Assembly: GCA_028282045.1 (NCBI GenBank) | Contig: JANQIS010000172.1 | Coordinates: 1-6,113, forward strand | Reading direction: 5' to 3' | DNA length: 6,113 nucleotides | Source of the DNA: Gammaproteobacteria bacterium | Lineage (GTDB): Bacteria; Pseudomonadota; Gammaproteobacteria; Francisellales; CACEW01 | Part shown: piece by piece, positions 1 through 6,113 of the stretch | How the letters are laid out: each line of letters begins with the position of its first letter | Numbering within the stretch: the first letter of the stretch is position 1 | Made by a program: the position numbers and the translations under genes | The notes under the pieces: model-generated | The model's database searches: none | The model's input: only the letters and a program-made list of their open reading frames with translations | What the model was told of the DNA's origin: nothing

Positions 1-2
1 GT

Positions 3-1469
3 AACACAACAGCCACAAGCGAGCCATCTAAACAGCTTGAGGCAATTAGATCTACAAGCTCAATTGATTTAGCTGCAGCAAATCTTGCGACTGAACACCA
101 AAAACTCCAACAAGCCCAACAACAACTTGACCAATCACCATCAGTCAGTCAAGTGGCCCAGGCCGAATTCAGCCGTAAACAAACAGCATTAATTGCCAAC
201 CTCAAGGAATGGCACACCGCCATTGGCCGAGATTTAGAGAAATTCAAACAAGTCACCTGTCTTGGCGAACAGCATCATGGGCAGCACAGGCAAGTTATTA
301 ACCAATTAAACCGTGTCAAGGAGCAAGCTAGCAATTTGATGACACAAGCCAAAGAGTTGCAATATAGTGAAATTAGCGGTGATCACCTTGAGTCTCTTGA
401 GCGTATTCAACAGCAACTTGATCAATTGCAATCAGAACCGATACACCAGGCAGTAACTGGTTTATTAAATGCAAATCAGGCTTATAAAAACCAGGTGGAA
501 CAGTTACAAACAACGCACCAGGAAAAAAATGATGCTCTGACAGGAACTGCCGATCAATCAGTGCGGTCTTTGTTGAACCCACAAATACGTCTTCGCTCAA
601 ATGATGATGCTCCATCCACTCTAGTCACAATACCACCAGGAATAGTTATCGACACAGCTTTGGCAAGGAATAAATTTGATCTTTTAAAACTAACGGGCGA
701 CCAGTTAGCTCAAACAGCTCAAACTCTTATTGATAAGAATAGGAACAGCAAACGCAGAAAAGTCATTGATGCCGTTGTTGCAAATGAAACATCTAATTTT
801 ATTCCAAAAATAAGCTTTAAAAGTCAACGGTTTGATTTTAACACAGCTTTTCGGCAGTTACGCCAAGTAGTAGATACTAAATGCCGAGAACATAGGCTGT
901 ATTTTTTATCTAAAATTGATAAAGAAAAATTAGTCATGGCATGTATGCTGACATTACTGTCTAAAACGCTAGCCGATAGTGGTGTATGTGAATTGACAAA
1001 TACAAGTACGTATACTCAATTCTCAGATAACGACATGGTAAATCAAGGAAACTTTTTCAAAATGATTGAAAATGGGAAGACCGCCCTTGATGACCTTTCT
1101 CAGAAACTATCAAATCTGAAATCGAGCAGTTGGATAAAAAGGTTATTCGCTAGACCATCATTATTCAAGCAAGGTGCAGTTAACCTGCTTACATTTCAAC
1201 GTAAGCAATGGCAAGGTACACATGAGTCTTGCCAGGATTTTGAGCAAAGCACGGCTATCCATAGTGAGCAGCGCAATCAATACCAAAAACAGTATGAAGA
1301 CGGTAAAGGTAAAGCACAAATAGACTACCAACGGGCTTGGCAGAGTGTTAGTGATCAATCGCCCACTGATCATATACCTTTGGTGACACCAAAAAACTCC
1401 TTGGTCTTTGCTGGGCAGCCAGATAATAGGACGATCATTCCGACGGCAGAATTGACTTGTGTCCAATGA
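3..1469 (+). CDS. Large Gln-rich coiled-coil protein, family unknown (5' end off the window)
   Basis: The frame is open from the first full codon at position 3 to the TGA at 1467-1469, giving 488 residues with no start in view. The GTG at 153 is internal: the 50 codons before it are open and encode the same kind of Gln/Ala/Leu-rich helix. Fragment residues about 20-175 are rich in Q, L, E, K and A and look like coiled coil. A more mixed, Lys/Asn/Phe-rich part follows (about 195-350), then a second polar helical part (about 365-450) and a short non-helical tail ending in TAELTCVQ. I see no membrane segment, enzyme motif or zinc site; a signal peptide cannot be judged. Base composition is unlike its neighbours: lines 781-840 and 901-960 contain 14 and 15 G+C out of 60, against 33 of 60 in trkA at 1981-2040. 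I do not recognise the family. A secreted effector or a cell-envelope coiled-coil protein are possible, neither is shown. That it is coding is quite sure because of its length and helical pattern. Confidence 0.8.
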   Translation, partial: NTTATSEPSKQLEAIRSTSSIDLAAANLATEHQKLQQAQQQLDQSPSVSQVAQAEFSRKQTALIANLKEWHTAIGRDLEKFKQVTCLGEQHHGQHRQVINQLNRVKEQASNLMTQAKELQYSEISGDHLESLERIQQQLDQLQSEPIHQAVTGLLNANQAYKNQVEQLQTTHQEKNDALTGTADQSVRSLLNPQIRLRSNDDAPSTLVTIPPGIVIDTALARNKFDLLKLTGDQLAQTAQTLIDKNRNSKRRKVIDAVVANETSNFIPKISFKSQRFDFNTAFRQLRQVVDTKCREHRLYFLSKIDKEKLVMACMLTLLSKTLADSGVCELTNTSTYTQFSDNDMVNQGNFFKMIENGKTALDDLSQKLSNLKSSSWIKRLFARPSLFKQGAVNLLTFQRKQWQGTHESCQDFEQSTAIHSEQRNQYQKQYEDGKGKAQIDYQRAWQSVSDQSPTDHIPLVTPKNSLVFAGQPDNRTIIPTAELTCVQ

Positions 1470-1513
1470 AATGCGGATGTGAATAATGACGCTGCTTTGA
1501 GGATAAGTATCAA

Positions 1514-1542
1514 GTGACATGGTGGAGTATCCAAGCTAAAAT
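1514..1542 (+). promoter_or_regulatory. Candidate sigma70 promoter of trkA-trkH
   Basis: GTGACA at 1514-1519 (5 of 6 to the -35 consensus) and TAAAAT at 1537-1542 (5 of 6 to the -10 consensus) are separated by exactly 17 bp. A start of transcription near 1549 would leave a leader of about 23 nt before the trkA ATG. It lies in the only gap upstream of trkA and points the right way. This is a consensus match by eye, not evidence of activity. Confidence 0.55.
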
Positions 1543-1571
1543 AGCCGGCAGTAATCAATAACCTATTGCTT

Positions 1572-2945
1572 ATGAAGATTTTAATACTCGGTGGCGGTCA
1601 GGTTGGCACCACATTGGCTCAATCACTATCGCTTGAACACGATATTACCTTGGTTGATATGAACCCTGACTGCTTAACGCGCATCCAAAGCCGTTTGGAT
1701 GTGCGCACTGTGCAAGGTTATGCCGCTGATCCACGTGTTTTGGAGCAAGCCGGTGGTGAAGATGCTGACATGTTGATCGCTGTGACCAGCAGTGATGAAG
1801 TTAACATGATTGCCTGTCAGGTAAGCTATGCCTTATTTAAAACGCCCACCAAGATCGCCCGAGTCCGGGGGCATCACTTTGATGATTACCCACAGCTCTT
1901 TGAAGATAACCAGCTTAACATCGACACCATTATCAATCCGGCGGAACTGGTTACCGACCGTTTAGTACGCCAGATTGAGCACCCCGGTACGGCAGTATTG
2001 CTGGATTTTGCACAAGGCAAACTGCAAATGGCTGCGGTGCGTGCTACTCCATTAGGTAGCCTGTGTGGGCGTAAAGTAATGGAATTAAGCCATGATCTGG
2101 CTGACCTTAAAGCCGGTATTATGGGCGTATTACGCAATGATCAAGCCACACCGGCCACACCCGACCTGGTCATTGAACCGCATGACCTATTGTTCTACTA
2201 TGCTGCAGCAGAGGACCTAAGTGCCACAACCCAAGCCCTGCTACAATCAGAATTAAGGTATCGGCGCATCATGATTGCCGGCGGCGGGAATATTGGCATG
2301 GCATTGGCCAAACGCCTGGAAGATAACTATAAGGTTAAAATCCTTGAGCGTGACTCTGAGCAATGTGAAAAAGCAGCCGAACAATTACATAACACAGTGG
2401 TGCTGATGGGTGACTCGGCTGATACCGAGCTACTACAAAGCGAAAGCATTGACGAAGTCGATATGTTTTGCTCGGTCACGAATGATGATGAGGCCAATAT
2501 TATGTCAGCGATCGTGGCCAAACGTCTGGGCGCCAAAACTACGATTGCCTTAGTCAATCGTCAAACTTATGCCCATTTTCTGATTGAACGCAGCCCGGAT
2601 GTCGACATGGCACTCTCACCACAACGCATTACCGGTAGCAAGATCCTTACTTATTTACGCAAAGGGGATATTGTCTCACTCTACGCTTTTCCTAATGGTG
2701 TTGCCGAGGCATTGGAAATCGTTGTGCATGGTGACAAAAAAGCGTCTAAGGTAGTGGGGCGCACTATCGGCAAAGTCAAATGGCCGGCCGGCACCAAAAT
2801 TTGCGCTCTGGCACGCGGGGAGGAGATTATCATGGCTGAAGAAGACACCGTGATTGAAGCCTCAGATCATTTAATCATGGTTTTAGACCGACGCAATGTG
2901 CCGCAACTTGAAAAATTGCTCAGCGTATCCCCAGATTTTATATAG
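1572..2945 (+). CDS. trkA: Trk potassium uptake system NAD-binding regulatory protein TrkA
   Basis: TrkA is the peripheral cytoplasmic subunit that binds NAD(H)/adenine nucleotides and gates the TrkH potassium pore. The protein has 457 residues (E. coli 458) and the classic double RCK layout. The first Rossmann fold begins MKILILGGGQVG (loop G7-G12) with Asp29 at the end of strand 2. A first TrkA-C-like domain follows at about 145-225. The second Rossmann fold has GGGNIG at 237-242 with Glu259 after strand 2, and a second TrkA-C domain at about 370-450 contains SKVVGRTIG and ARGEEI. I start at ATG 1572, which gives the conserved N-terminus; a TTG two codons upstream would only add Met-Leu. 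No good Shine-Dalgarno sequence precedes the ATG. The gene is followed after 9 nt by trkH, so the two are almost surely cotranscribed, which is functionally sensible. No truncation or frameshift is seen. Confidence 0.97.
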   Translation: MKILILGGGQVGTTLAQSLSLEHDITLVDMNPDCLTRIQSRLDVRTVQGYAADPRVLEQAGGEDADMLIAVTSSDEVNMIACQVSYALFKTPTKIARVRGHHFDDYPQLFEDNQLNIDTIINPAELVTDRLVRQIEHPGTAVLLDFAQGKLQMAAVRATPLGSLCGRKVMELSHDLADLKAGIMGVLRNDQATPATPDLVIEPHDLLFYYAAAEDLSATTQALLQSELRYRRIMIAGGGNIGMALAKRLEDNYKVKILERDSEQCEKAAEQLHNTVVLMGDSADTELLQSESIDEVDMFCSVTNDDEANIMSAIVAKRLGAKTTIALVNRQTYAHFLIERSPDVDMALSPQRITGSKILTYLRKGDIVSLYAFPNGVAEALEIVVHGDKKASKVVGRTIGKVKWPAGTKICALARGEEIIMAEEDTVIEASDHLIMVLDRRNVPQLEKLLSVSPDFI

Positions 2946-2954
2946 GTAATTATC

Positions 2955-4409
2955 GTGAAGTTCAGACCTTGTGCCAAAGTTCTTGGTGTCATCTTGATGT
3001 TTTTCAGCCTCAGTATGCTCACGCCTGTGTTGATTTCACTGCACTATCACGAACATAATGAAATGCCATTTTGGACCTCTTTTGGTATTACCTTTGCCAC
3101 CGGTTTACTGCTGTGGCTATGGGGACAGGGGTCCCATGCTGAGTTGCGCTCACGTGATGGCTTTTTAGTGGTTTTCCTGATCTGGGCAGTGTTGGGGATT
3201 TATGGTGCTCTACCGTTTTGGCTCTCACCTCAGCCACACCTATCTTGGTCTGACTGTTTGTTTGAATGTATTTCCGGCCTGACAACCACTGGCGCCACGG
3301 CAATCGCCAATATCGACAGCCTACCGATGTCGATTTTGTATTATCGTCAGCAGTTACAGTTTCTCGGTGGTATGGGAATTATCGTATTAGCCGTGGCTAT
3401 CATGCCGTTGATTGGTGTTGGTGGTATGCAGTTATATAAAGCAGAAACCACCGGCCCGATGAAAGATAACAAACTCACACCACGCATTACCGAAACAGCT
3501 AAGGCTCTGTGGATCATCTACGTTGGCTTAAATGTGCTGTGTGCACTGTGTTATTGGGCTGGAGGCATGAGTGTGTTTGATGCAGTGTGCTATGCTTTTT
3601 CCACTATTTCCACGGGCGGCTATGCGCCGCATAATGCCAGTATTGCTTATTATCCCCATGCCATTATTTATATCATCTCTATGGTGTTTATGATCTTGGG
3701 AGGTACCAATTTTTCACTCCACTTTGTCGCCTTCCATCGCCTGAATCTGAAAACTTACTGGCATGACAGTGAGTTCAAAGCCTATGTTGCCTTATTATTA
3801 ATACTGGGTCTGGTAACGAGTATTATTTTATTTATAGGTGCTTATCACCATCACTTGGCACAATCTATTCTCAACGGCTACTACCAAGTAGTCTCATTCA
3901 TGACCACCACTGGATTTGTCTCTGACATGCACTACAATGTCTGGCCGCTATTTTTACCTGTTATGCTGCTACTTATCGGTATGATTGGGGCTTGTGCCGG
4001 TTCTACCACCGGCGGTGTGAAGGTCATTCGTGTTGTATTGTTTCATCGTCAGATTGGCCGTGAGATTAATCGCCTGATTCACCCCAGCGGCATGTTCCCA
4101 CTTAAATTAGGCAATCAAGTGGTCCCTGATCGTGTCATGAGCGGGGTATGGGCTTTTCTGGCTGCTTACGTATCAGTATTTTTAATTTTCTGGCTGTTGC
4201 TGATGGCCACCGGTATGGATATCGTCAGCGCCTTCTCCGCTTTAGCCACCTGCATCTCCAACACCGGACCTGGCCTGGGTGAGGTCTCCGCCAACTTTGG
4301 TACTATCAGCGCTACCGCGCGCTGGGTGTTGTCATTGGCCATGTTGTTAGGACGTTTGGAGGTATTTACTATATTGGTTTTGCTATCCCCGGCATTCTGG
4401 CGCCGCTAA
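2955..4409 (+). CDS. trkH: Trk potassium uptake system pore protein TrkH
   Basis: TrkH is the inner-membrane K+-translocating subunit of the SKT superfamily, working with TrkA. The protein has 484 residues (E. coli 483) and is very hydrophobic, with four membrane-pore-membrane repeats. The four selectivity-filter loops are visible: TTTGAT with Gly113, STGGY with Gly221, TTTGF with Gly320 and SNTGPG with Gly438. The gating loop GACAGSTTGGVKV, about residues 347-359, is intact, as are the motifs GGMGIIVLAVAI, GVGGMQLY and the C-terminal GRLEVFT with Arg467. The start is GTG at 2955, giving an N-terminus collinear with E. coli TrkH; an AGG at 2944-2946, overlapping the trkA stop, is a modest ribosome binding site about 8 nt upstream. 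It is the second gene of the trkA-trkH operon. The choice of TrkH over its paralogue TrkG, or KtrB, rests on overall similarity and length. It ends convergent to rbfA. Confidence 0.97.
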   Translation: MKFRPCAKVLGVILMFFSLSMLTPVLISLHYHEHNEMPFWTSFGITFATGLLLWLWGQGSHAELRSRDGFLVVFLIWAVLGIYGALPFWLSPQPHLSWSDCLFECISGLTTTGATAIANIDSLPMSILYYRQQLQFLGGMGIIVLAVAIMPLIGVGGMQLYKAETTGPMKDNKLTPRITETAKALWIIYVGLNVLCALCYWAGGMSVFDAVCYAFSTISTGGYAPHNASIAYYPHAIIYIISMVFMILGGTNFSLHFVAFHRLNLKTYWHDSEFKAYVALLLILGLVTSIILFIGAYHHHLAQSILNGYYQVVSFMTTTGFVSDMHYNVWPLFLPVMLLLIGMIGACAGSTTGGVKVIRVVLFHRQIGREINRLIHPSGMFPLKLGNQVVPDRVMSGVWAFLAAYVSVFLIFWLLLMATGMDIVSAFSALATCISNTGPGLGEVSANFGTISATARWVLSLAMLLGRLEVFTILVLLSPAFWRR

Positions 4410-4447
4410 ATTTTTCTTCGTCTTTTCGCATGATACTGCGTTGCCGC

Positions 4448-4497
4448 ATTTTTCTGCTTGGGGCCGTACTACTGTACTGTCCCCGGCGCAGAAAAAT
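4448..4497. repeat. 50-nt imperfect hairpin after trkH (REP-like)
   Basis: A perfect 10-bp inverted repeat, ATTTTTCTGC at 4448-4457 and GCAGAAAAAT at 4488-4497, encloses a second stem GGGG (4460-4463) with CCCC (4481-4484) and an inner GTAC/GTAC pair (4466-4469 with 4474-4477, loop TACT). Small asymmetric internal loops separate the stems. It starts 39 nt after the trkH stop. The T-run is in the left arm and the A-run in the right arm, so there is no T-tract after the stem on either strand, which argues against an ordinary intrinsic terminator. A REP-type dispersed hairpin or an mRNA 3'-end stabilising structure is possible. Confidence 0.55.
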
Positions 4498-4623
4498 ACT
4501 TACGCCTTGTCTCAAACAAAAATACTTTGAAAACTTTTTGCAAGATTCCCCATTATTCATTTTGCTCTGTCAGAAGTACCGAATCTAAACGCAAACTGAG
4601 CGAAATCCATTCTACTTCAGGTA

Positions 4624-4667
4624 CTGTTTTGCCGTATTATTCATACACTCCCGGGGATTCAAAACAG
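4624..4667. repeat. 8-bp inverted repeat with 28-nt spacer
   Basis: CTGTTTTG at 4624-4631 is the exact reverse complement of CAAAACAG at 4660-4667. The spacer includes the 6-bp palindrome CCCGGG at 4650-4655. An 8-bp match across a 28-nt loop in a few hundred bases may be chance, so I list it only as a part of the structured gap; it has no T-tract. Confidence 0.3.
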
Positions 4668-4709
4668 CTCTGGCCTTGCTGCAAGAAAAATCCTTTCATT
4701 TTTACCTTG

Positions 4710-4740
4710 TGCGAGCGAACAACGTGAGCGCGGCAATCTC
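4710..4740. repeat. Fragment resembling a widespread dispersed intergenic repeat
   Basis: The 31 nt begin with TGCGAGCGAAC and end with CGCGGCAATCTC. From memory this resembles the common dispersed intergenic element of many proteobacteria whose one end reads TGCGAG-GAGCGAAGCGAC and the other GCGGCAATCTC. Only one copy is in the window and I see no partner arm (GAGATTGC) nearby, so it would be a single or decayed copy. The surrounding gene break and repeat content fit this, but the identification is by resemblance only. Confidence 0.35.
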
Positions 4741-4787
4741 GTTCCTATGGCAGTAAATCAACTATGTTTACCTCATCAAAGGGAGTA

Positions 4788-4845
4788 ACATCCACTCTCT
4801 TTCAGGAAAGTCAAAATTGCATGCAATTTTGGAGAGGGGTAATGT
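4788..4845. repeat. Branched palindromic element with a perfect 20-bp palindrome, downstream of rbfA
   Basis: The core CAAAATTGCA/TGCAATTTTG at 4812-4831 is a perfect 20-bp palindrome. Next to it is a small TTTC/GAAA hairpin (4800-4803 with 4806-4809; as RNA, TTT/AAA with loop CAGG). Both are enclosed by an outer stem: CTCTC 4795-4799 with GAGAG 4832-4836, CC 4792-4793 with GG 4838-4839, and ACAT 4788-4791 with ATGT 4842-4845, with one mismatch and a two-base bulge. The whole folds as a three-way junction on either strand. It begins 26 nt after the rbfA stop. It could terminate or protect the rbfA transcript, bind a dimeric protein through the palindrome, or be a miniature repeat. It lacks a T-tract. 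Confidence 0.6.
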
Positions 4846-4870
4846 CTCTGGCATGTAAAAGAATCATCCA

Positions 4871-5227
4871 TTACTTCTTACCATGCAAGGCAATTTGAAT
4901 CAAGCGCTCAATCTCTGAGGCTTTTTGGGCGGTATCATCAAATTGAAAATGTAATTGTGGAACAATACGTAAATCACAGTGTTGGCCAATCAGGCGCTTT
5001 AAAAAACCTTTGGCTTTGGTCAGCCCCTCTTGGGCCTGTTGGGCTTTAGTAATATCCATCACCGAGTAATACACTTTAGCATAGGCCAAATCTCCAGAGA
5101 CCTCCACATCAGTAATGTTCACACCAATAACCCGCGGGTCTTTTACCTCACGCTGTAACATCTGAGCTAAAGTTTGGTGGATTAAATCGCCCACTTTACG
5201 CGGGCGATTAGTATCGCGCTTGGCCAT
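4871..5227 (-). CDS. rbfA: 30S ribosome-binding factor A
   Basis: RbfA binds free 30S subunits and acts late in their maturation, including 16S rRNA 5'-end processing and cold adaptation. The 118-residue protein is shorter than E. coli RbfA (133) because the charged C-terminal tail is short; the KH-type core is complete. Visible family signatures are the basic N-terminus with NRPRKVGDLI, LQREVKDPRV at about 24-33, GDLAYAKVYYSV at 45-56, the interrupted KH motif A72-K73-G74, and LRIVPQLHFQFDD at 86-98. The ATG at 5227-5225 shares its A with the infB TAA (TAATG on the minus strand), so its translation is probably coupled to infB. It ends at TAA 4873-4871. The usual next gene truB is not present downstream; convergent trkH is. 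Confidence 0.95.
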   Translation of the reverse strand: MAKRDTNRPRKVGDLIHQTLAQMLQREVKDPRVIGVNITDVEVSGDLAYAKVYYSVMDITKAQQAQEGLTKAKGFLKRLIGQHCDLRIVPQLHFQFDDTAQKASEIERLIQIALHGKK

Positions 5228-6113
5228 TACTCAATCTCACGAGCCACTTCAATGGTCTCGAACACTTCGATCTGATCACCGGCTTTAACATCATTATAGT
5301 TCTTCACACCAATGCCACACTCCATGCCCTGTCGGACCTCATTAACATCATCTTTAAAACGACGTAACGACTCCAGTTGGCCTTCGTAGATCACCACGTT
5401 ATCACGCAATACCCGAATCGGATTATTGCGCTTGACCATACCTTCGATCACCATACAACCAGCAATGGCACCCAGTTTCGGTGAGCGGAACACATCGCGT
5501 ACTTCAGCAATACCGATAATCTCTTCTTTCAATTCAGGAGAAAGCATACCAGACATGGCTTTCTTCACATCGTCAATCAAATCGTAAATCACGCTGTAAT
5601 AGCGAATGGTAATTTCTTCTTTCTCTGCCAACTTACGCGCTGAGCCATCCGCACGCACGTTAAAGCCAAACAATACCGCCTTGGAAGCCAAGGCCAGGTT
5701 AATATCCGATTCCGTAATACCACCGACACCACTGGCGACTAATTTCACCTGAATTTCATCGGTTGATAGCTTCATTAAAGCATCACGGATAGCCTCTACT
5801 GAACCTTGTACATCGGCCTTAATCACCACATTGAGCTCTTGCTGATCTGCCGCTTCCTGCCCCATCCGCTCAAACAAATTATCAAGTTTGGTGGCCTGCT
5901 GGCGAGACAACTGTTGCGAACGGTATTTCTCCTGACGAAATTGTGCCACTTCACGCGCTTTCTTCTCATCAGCCACCGCAGCAAATTCATCGCCCGCCTC
6001 TGGTGCGCTGGAAAGCCCAAGAATCTCAACCGGAATGGATGGACCCGCTGATTTCACTGCTTTGCCGGCTTCATCCAACATAGCGCGTACTCGACCAAAT
6101 TCACGACCGGCAA
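5227..6113 (-). CDS. infB: Translation initiation factor IF-2, C-terminal part (5' end off the window)
   Basis: IF-2 is the GTPase that brings fMet-tRNA to the 30S subunit and promotes 50S joining. The last 295 codons are covered (the first of them incomplete); the frame stays open to the right edge with AGREFGRVRAM, which matches the interior of E. coli IF-2, so the Met at 6081-6079 is not a start. In order, one sees the end of barrel domain II (GPSIPVEILGLSSAPEAGDE), the linker helix DEKKAREVAQFRQEKYR, domain 3 from KADVQGSVEAI at about fragment residue 98 through SGVGGITESD and GFNVRADGSARK, then SGMLSPELKEEIIGIAEVR and the C2 barrel. C2 holds GMECGIGVKNYND, the region that binds the fMet-tRNA acceptor end, with its conserved Cys. 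The GTPase domain lies off the window. The stop overlaps the rbfA start by one base. Confidence 0.97.
   Translation of the reverse strand, partial: AGREFGRVRAMLDEAGKAVKSAGPSIPVEILGLSSAPEAGDEFAAVADEKKAREVAQFRQEKYRSQQLSRQQATKLDNLFERMGQEAADQQELNVVIKADVQGSVEAIRDALMKLSTDEIQVKLVASGVGGITESDINLALASKAVLFGFNVRADGSARKLAEKEEITIRYYSVIYDLIDDVKKAMSGMLSPELKEEIIGIAEVRDVFRSPKLGAIAGCMVIEGMVKRNNPIRVLRDNVVIYEGQLESLRRFKDDVNEVRQGMECGIGVKNYNDVKAGDQIEVFETIEVAREIE

Larger units (their letters stand above)
4410..4870. other. 461-nt non-coding, repeat-rich gap between convergent trkH and rbfA
   Basis: No convincing gene lies here. The longest open frame on the + strand (4458-4727) has no ribosome binding site, a TTG start and a Cys/Ser/Thr-rich product with no domain character. 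The gap contains a T-rich stretch directly after trkH (4411-4426), a 50-nt hairpin, an 8-bp inverted repeat, a piece resembling a dispersed intergenic repeat, and a branched palindromic structure; the main ones are listed separately. AAAAATACTT occurs twice (4492-4501 and 4518-4527). No classic hairpin plus T-run terminator is evident for either operon, although both must end here or read into each other. Confidence 0.7.

Noticed and set aside
153..155. GTG as the start of the left-edge protein
   Set aside because: The frame is open for 50 codons before it to the window edge and encodes the same Gln-rich helix, and no ribosome binding site precedes it.
373..615. 80-residue minus-strand frame within the left-edge gene
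   Set aside because: The opposite strand holds a 488-codon open frame with consistent helical pattern; this one is a by-product.
1566..1571. TTG start for trkA two codons upstream
   Set aside because: ATG at 1572 gives the conserved MKILILGGGQVG N-terminus of TrkA; nothing supports the TTG.
4427..4440. CGCA/TGCG mini-hairpin after trkH as a terminator
   Set aside because: Only 4 bp with a 6-nt loop and no following T-tract.
4369..4560. 63-residue open frame on the minus strand
   Set aside because: Overlaps the end of trkH and the hairpin; no coding character or ribosome binding site.
4458..4727. 89-residue open frame on the + strand in the gap
   Set aside because: TTG start within the hairpin, no ribosome binding site, Cys/Ser/Thr-rich product without domain character, and it runs through several inverted repeats.
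4851..4886. GCATG/CATGC imperfect inverted repeat spanning the rbfA stop
   Set aside because: Short arms with bulges and no T-tract; too weak to call a terminator.
5806..6051. 81-residue frame on the + strand and another minus-strand frame inside infB
   Set aside because: Shadows of the well-conserved infB frame.
6079..6081. Internal ATG as the start of the infB fragment
   Set aside because: Codons upstream to the edge (GREFGRVRA) match the interior of IF-2, so the gene continues beyond the window.
1..6113. CRISPR array, tRNA, rRNA, transposase or defence system
   Set aside because: No regularly spaced repeats, cloverleaf, rRNA signature, transposase motif or recognised defence gene is visible.

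Overview
The window looks like a chromosomal segment of a gammaproteobacterium. TrkA, TrkH, RbfA and IF2 all align closely, from memory, with the E. coli proteins and have near-normal lengths. No family-level identity can be proven from sequence alone. The long Gln-rich coiled-coil protein of unknown family at the left edge fits an amoeba- or host-associated lineage such as Legionellales, but that is only a guess.

Layout: (1) 3-1469 (+) is the C-terminal 488 codons of a large, AT-rich, coiled-coil protein that enters from the left edge. (2) 1470-1571 is a 102-nt gap holding a good sigma70-type promoter for the next genes. (3) 1572-2945 trkA and 2955-4409 trkH (+) form a two-gene operon with a 9-nt spacer and encode the regulator and pore of the Trk potassium uptake system. 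(4) 4410-4870 is a 461-nt non-coding region between convergent operons. It is unusually rich in inverted repeats: a 50-nt hairpin just after trkH, an 8-bp inverted repeat, a fragment resembling a dispersed intergenic repeat, and a branched palindromic element near the end of rbfA. (5) 4871-5227 rbfA and 5227-6113 infB (-, 3' part only) are the end of a nusA-infB-rbfA type translation operon, overlapping by one base (TAATG).

Functionally there are two unrelated housekeeping units, K+ uptake and ribosome maturation/translation initiation, meeting tail to tail. The accessory-looking content is the left-edge protein and the structured intergenic region. The usual truB-rpsO-pnp continuation after rbfA is absent, which marks a rearrangement point that coincides with the repeat-rich gap. 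I see no CRISPR array, tRNA, rRNA, transposase or clear new defence system.
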